From an uncultured Bacteroidota bacterium (lineage in GTDB: Bacteria > Bacteroidota > Bacteroidia > Chitinophagales > Saprospiraceae), in the NCBI GenBank assembly GCA_902609095.1, contig CACLQQ010000024.1:1-37853 (forward strand): 37,853 nucleotides of DNA, given 5' to 3'. The position numbers and the translations under genes are program-made. Below, in pieces: positions 36,788 to 37,853 of the stretch (positions within the stretch are counted from its first letter, which is position 1; each line of letters opens with the position of its first letter). Under the pieces are notes generated by a model, which saw only the letters and a list, made by a program, of their open reading frames with translations, was not told the origin of the DNA and ran no database searches.

Positions 36788-37853
36788 TCACAATCGCTCC
36801 ATGAGTACATGATGGATGGTTTTAATCCCATCTACATAGTTTCCTATTCTGATGTTCTCATTAGGACTATGTTGATTGTTGTCTCTATTGACTGTGGGAA
36901 CCGTTACAGCTGGTAGGCCTAATTCATTAACAAATGGAGAAATGGGTATACTTCCTCCTGAAGTCCTATTCTTTATCGGTTCTTCTCCAAAGGCTCGGAC
37001 CAAGGCTCTATCTAACCATAGCCCCACCTCTGAATCAAAGTCGGTTCTGAAGGCTAAATAAGATGTGCTGCTATTAAACTGGCATATCTTATCATGTTCT
37101 ATACGTTCTCGAGAGCTTGGTTTGCGGTCTATGACATGATAACCTTGTTCTGATATATGATCACGAACAAGCTTGATCAATCGGTCTGGATCACTCTCCA
37201 ATACTAATCGGATATCAATCTCAGCAATCGCAACAGCAGGGACTATGGTACGAGCTTCGCTGCCGACCCAACCAGAATTAAATCCTCTCACATTCAGAGA
37301 GGGATATTGAAGAGACTCCTGATAAGTCGATGCTACTCCTGTACCTCGAGCAACACTCAATTGTTTGTAATTGATATAAGACTCATCATCTGGGACAGCA
37401 TCCAGCACTTGCTTAACCTCATCACTTATGGTTATACCATCACAGAATCCAGGTATCGTCACTCGCTCTCGCTCATCCTTCATACTGGCAATCAGCTGGG
37501 ATAGCCTAACCGCTGGATTCGGTGCCCAGTTACCATAGTGTCCACTATGCTGAGGAAAAATCGGCCCAAAAACCTTTAAGGTAATCTCTGATATACCCCG
37601 AGCGCCGAATGTCAATGTGGGTTTGTTAGCGATATGACGAGGACCATCAAATATGATCAACATATCTGCAGCCAATTGGGACTTATAATTCAGGACTGCC
37701 TGAGGTAGATTAGGCGAACCCATTTCTTCCTCAAAGTCCATGATTACCTTCATATGAAAATTGGGCTCCTCCTCCTGATCATTGATGATATCCATGGCTG
37801 TTAAAAACATATTGACGGCTCCTTTAGAGTCAGACGTACTGCGAGCGAATATC
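36788..37853 (-). CDS. M20 family metallopeptidase, 5' part beyond the window
   Basis: The frame reaches the right edge of the window without a start; the visible 354 codons cover the catalytic-domain rest and the dimerisation domain. Features: FARSTSDSKGAVNMFLTAMD (the metal-binding Asp-bearing region), MDFEEEMGSPN (the metal ligand/general-base Glu-Glu), GISEITLKVFGP, FSGHYGN-like HSGHYGNWAPNP, AEIDIRL, and the last metal ligand near SIPISPF. It resembles dipeptidases and carboxypeptidases of the M20 family. Nothing is disrupted in the visible part. Confidence 0.88.
   Translation of the reverse strand, partial: IFARSTSDSKGAVNMFLTAMDIINDQEEEPNFHMKVIMDFEEEMGSPNLPQAVLNYKSQLAADMLIIFDGPRHIANKPTLTFGARGISEITLKVFGPIFPQHSGHYGNWAPNPAVRLSQLIASMKDERERVTIPGFCDGITISDEVKQVLDAVPDDESYINYKQLSVARGTGVASTYQESLQYPSLNVRGFNSGWVGSEARTIVPAVAIAEIDIRLVLESDPDRLIKLVRDHISEQGYHVIDRKPSSRERIEHDKICQFNSSTSYLAFRTDFDSEVGLWLDRALVRAFGEEPIKNRTSGGSIPISPFVNELGLPAVTVPTVNRDNNQHSPNENIRIGNYVDGIKTIHHVLMERL

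Overview
The window looks like part of a chromosome from a member of the Bacteroidota, possibly close to the Saprospiria (the phylum is fairly safe, the class is a guess). The evidence is a DUF5117/DUF4953 zinc-metalloprotease, an IS1595-type transposase remnant, a saccharopine-type lysine-degradation pair, the low GC content, and weak or absent Shine-Dalgarno sequences. I see no rRNA, tRNA, CRISPR array, phage or complete mobile element. The most striking property is genome decay: roughly 22 genes look intact, and about 15 others are recognisable but disrupted by in-frame stops, single-base frameshifts or truncation. They are mixed together, often within one operon.

Layout. 1-2.7 kb is a rearranged scar: a secreted hypothetical protein, then the 5' stub of a luciferase-like monooxygenase fused tail-to-tail to the 3' part of a DUF885 peptidase, an IS1595 transposase fragment, and a broken DUF2306-like membrane protein. 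2.8-8 kb holds an intact secreted penicillin-acylase-type hydrolase and a heavily damaged DUF5117 metalloprotease. 8.2-12.3 kb carries an intact quinone oxidoreductase, a broken acyl-CoA synthetase, an intact FrnE-like DsbA protein and a tyrosine-phosphatase/arsenate-reductase-like protein. 12.3-16.5 kb is a tight operon: small membrane protein, sodium:solute symporter, secreted serine hydrolase, and a fatty acid hydroxylase with two Trp-to-stop changes.

16.5-19.5 kb (minus strand) is a lysine-catabolism operon in which saccharopine reductase and thioredoxin are broken but the ALDH7-type semialdehyde dehydrogenase is intact. 19.6-24 kb has a YdeI-like protein, a GT-C-like membrane protein, a secreted protein, a decayed beta-barrel protein, a DedA/VTT membrane protein and a histidine phosphatase. 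24.1-30.2 kb is a complete tripartite RND efflux operon (MarR regulator, HlyD adaptor, RND pump, TolC channel) with a candidate operator in front. 30.2-33.5 kb is a run of four consecutive pseudogenes (small protein, mutarotase-like, O-methyltransferase, pirin). After it come an intact DUF3050 protein, a decayed stretch, an intact PhzF isomerase, a short ankyrin protein and a partial M20 peptidase.

I found no convincing new molecular system. What merits attention is the decay pattern. Very long ORFs (1054, 800, 512 and 493 codons) remain open beside genes that carry both stops/indels and changes in catalytic or invariant residues. That argues for real early-stage pseudogenisation rather than poor sequence, although only read-level data could prove it.
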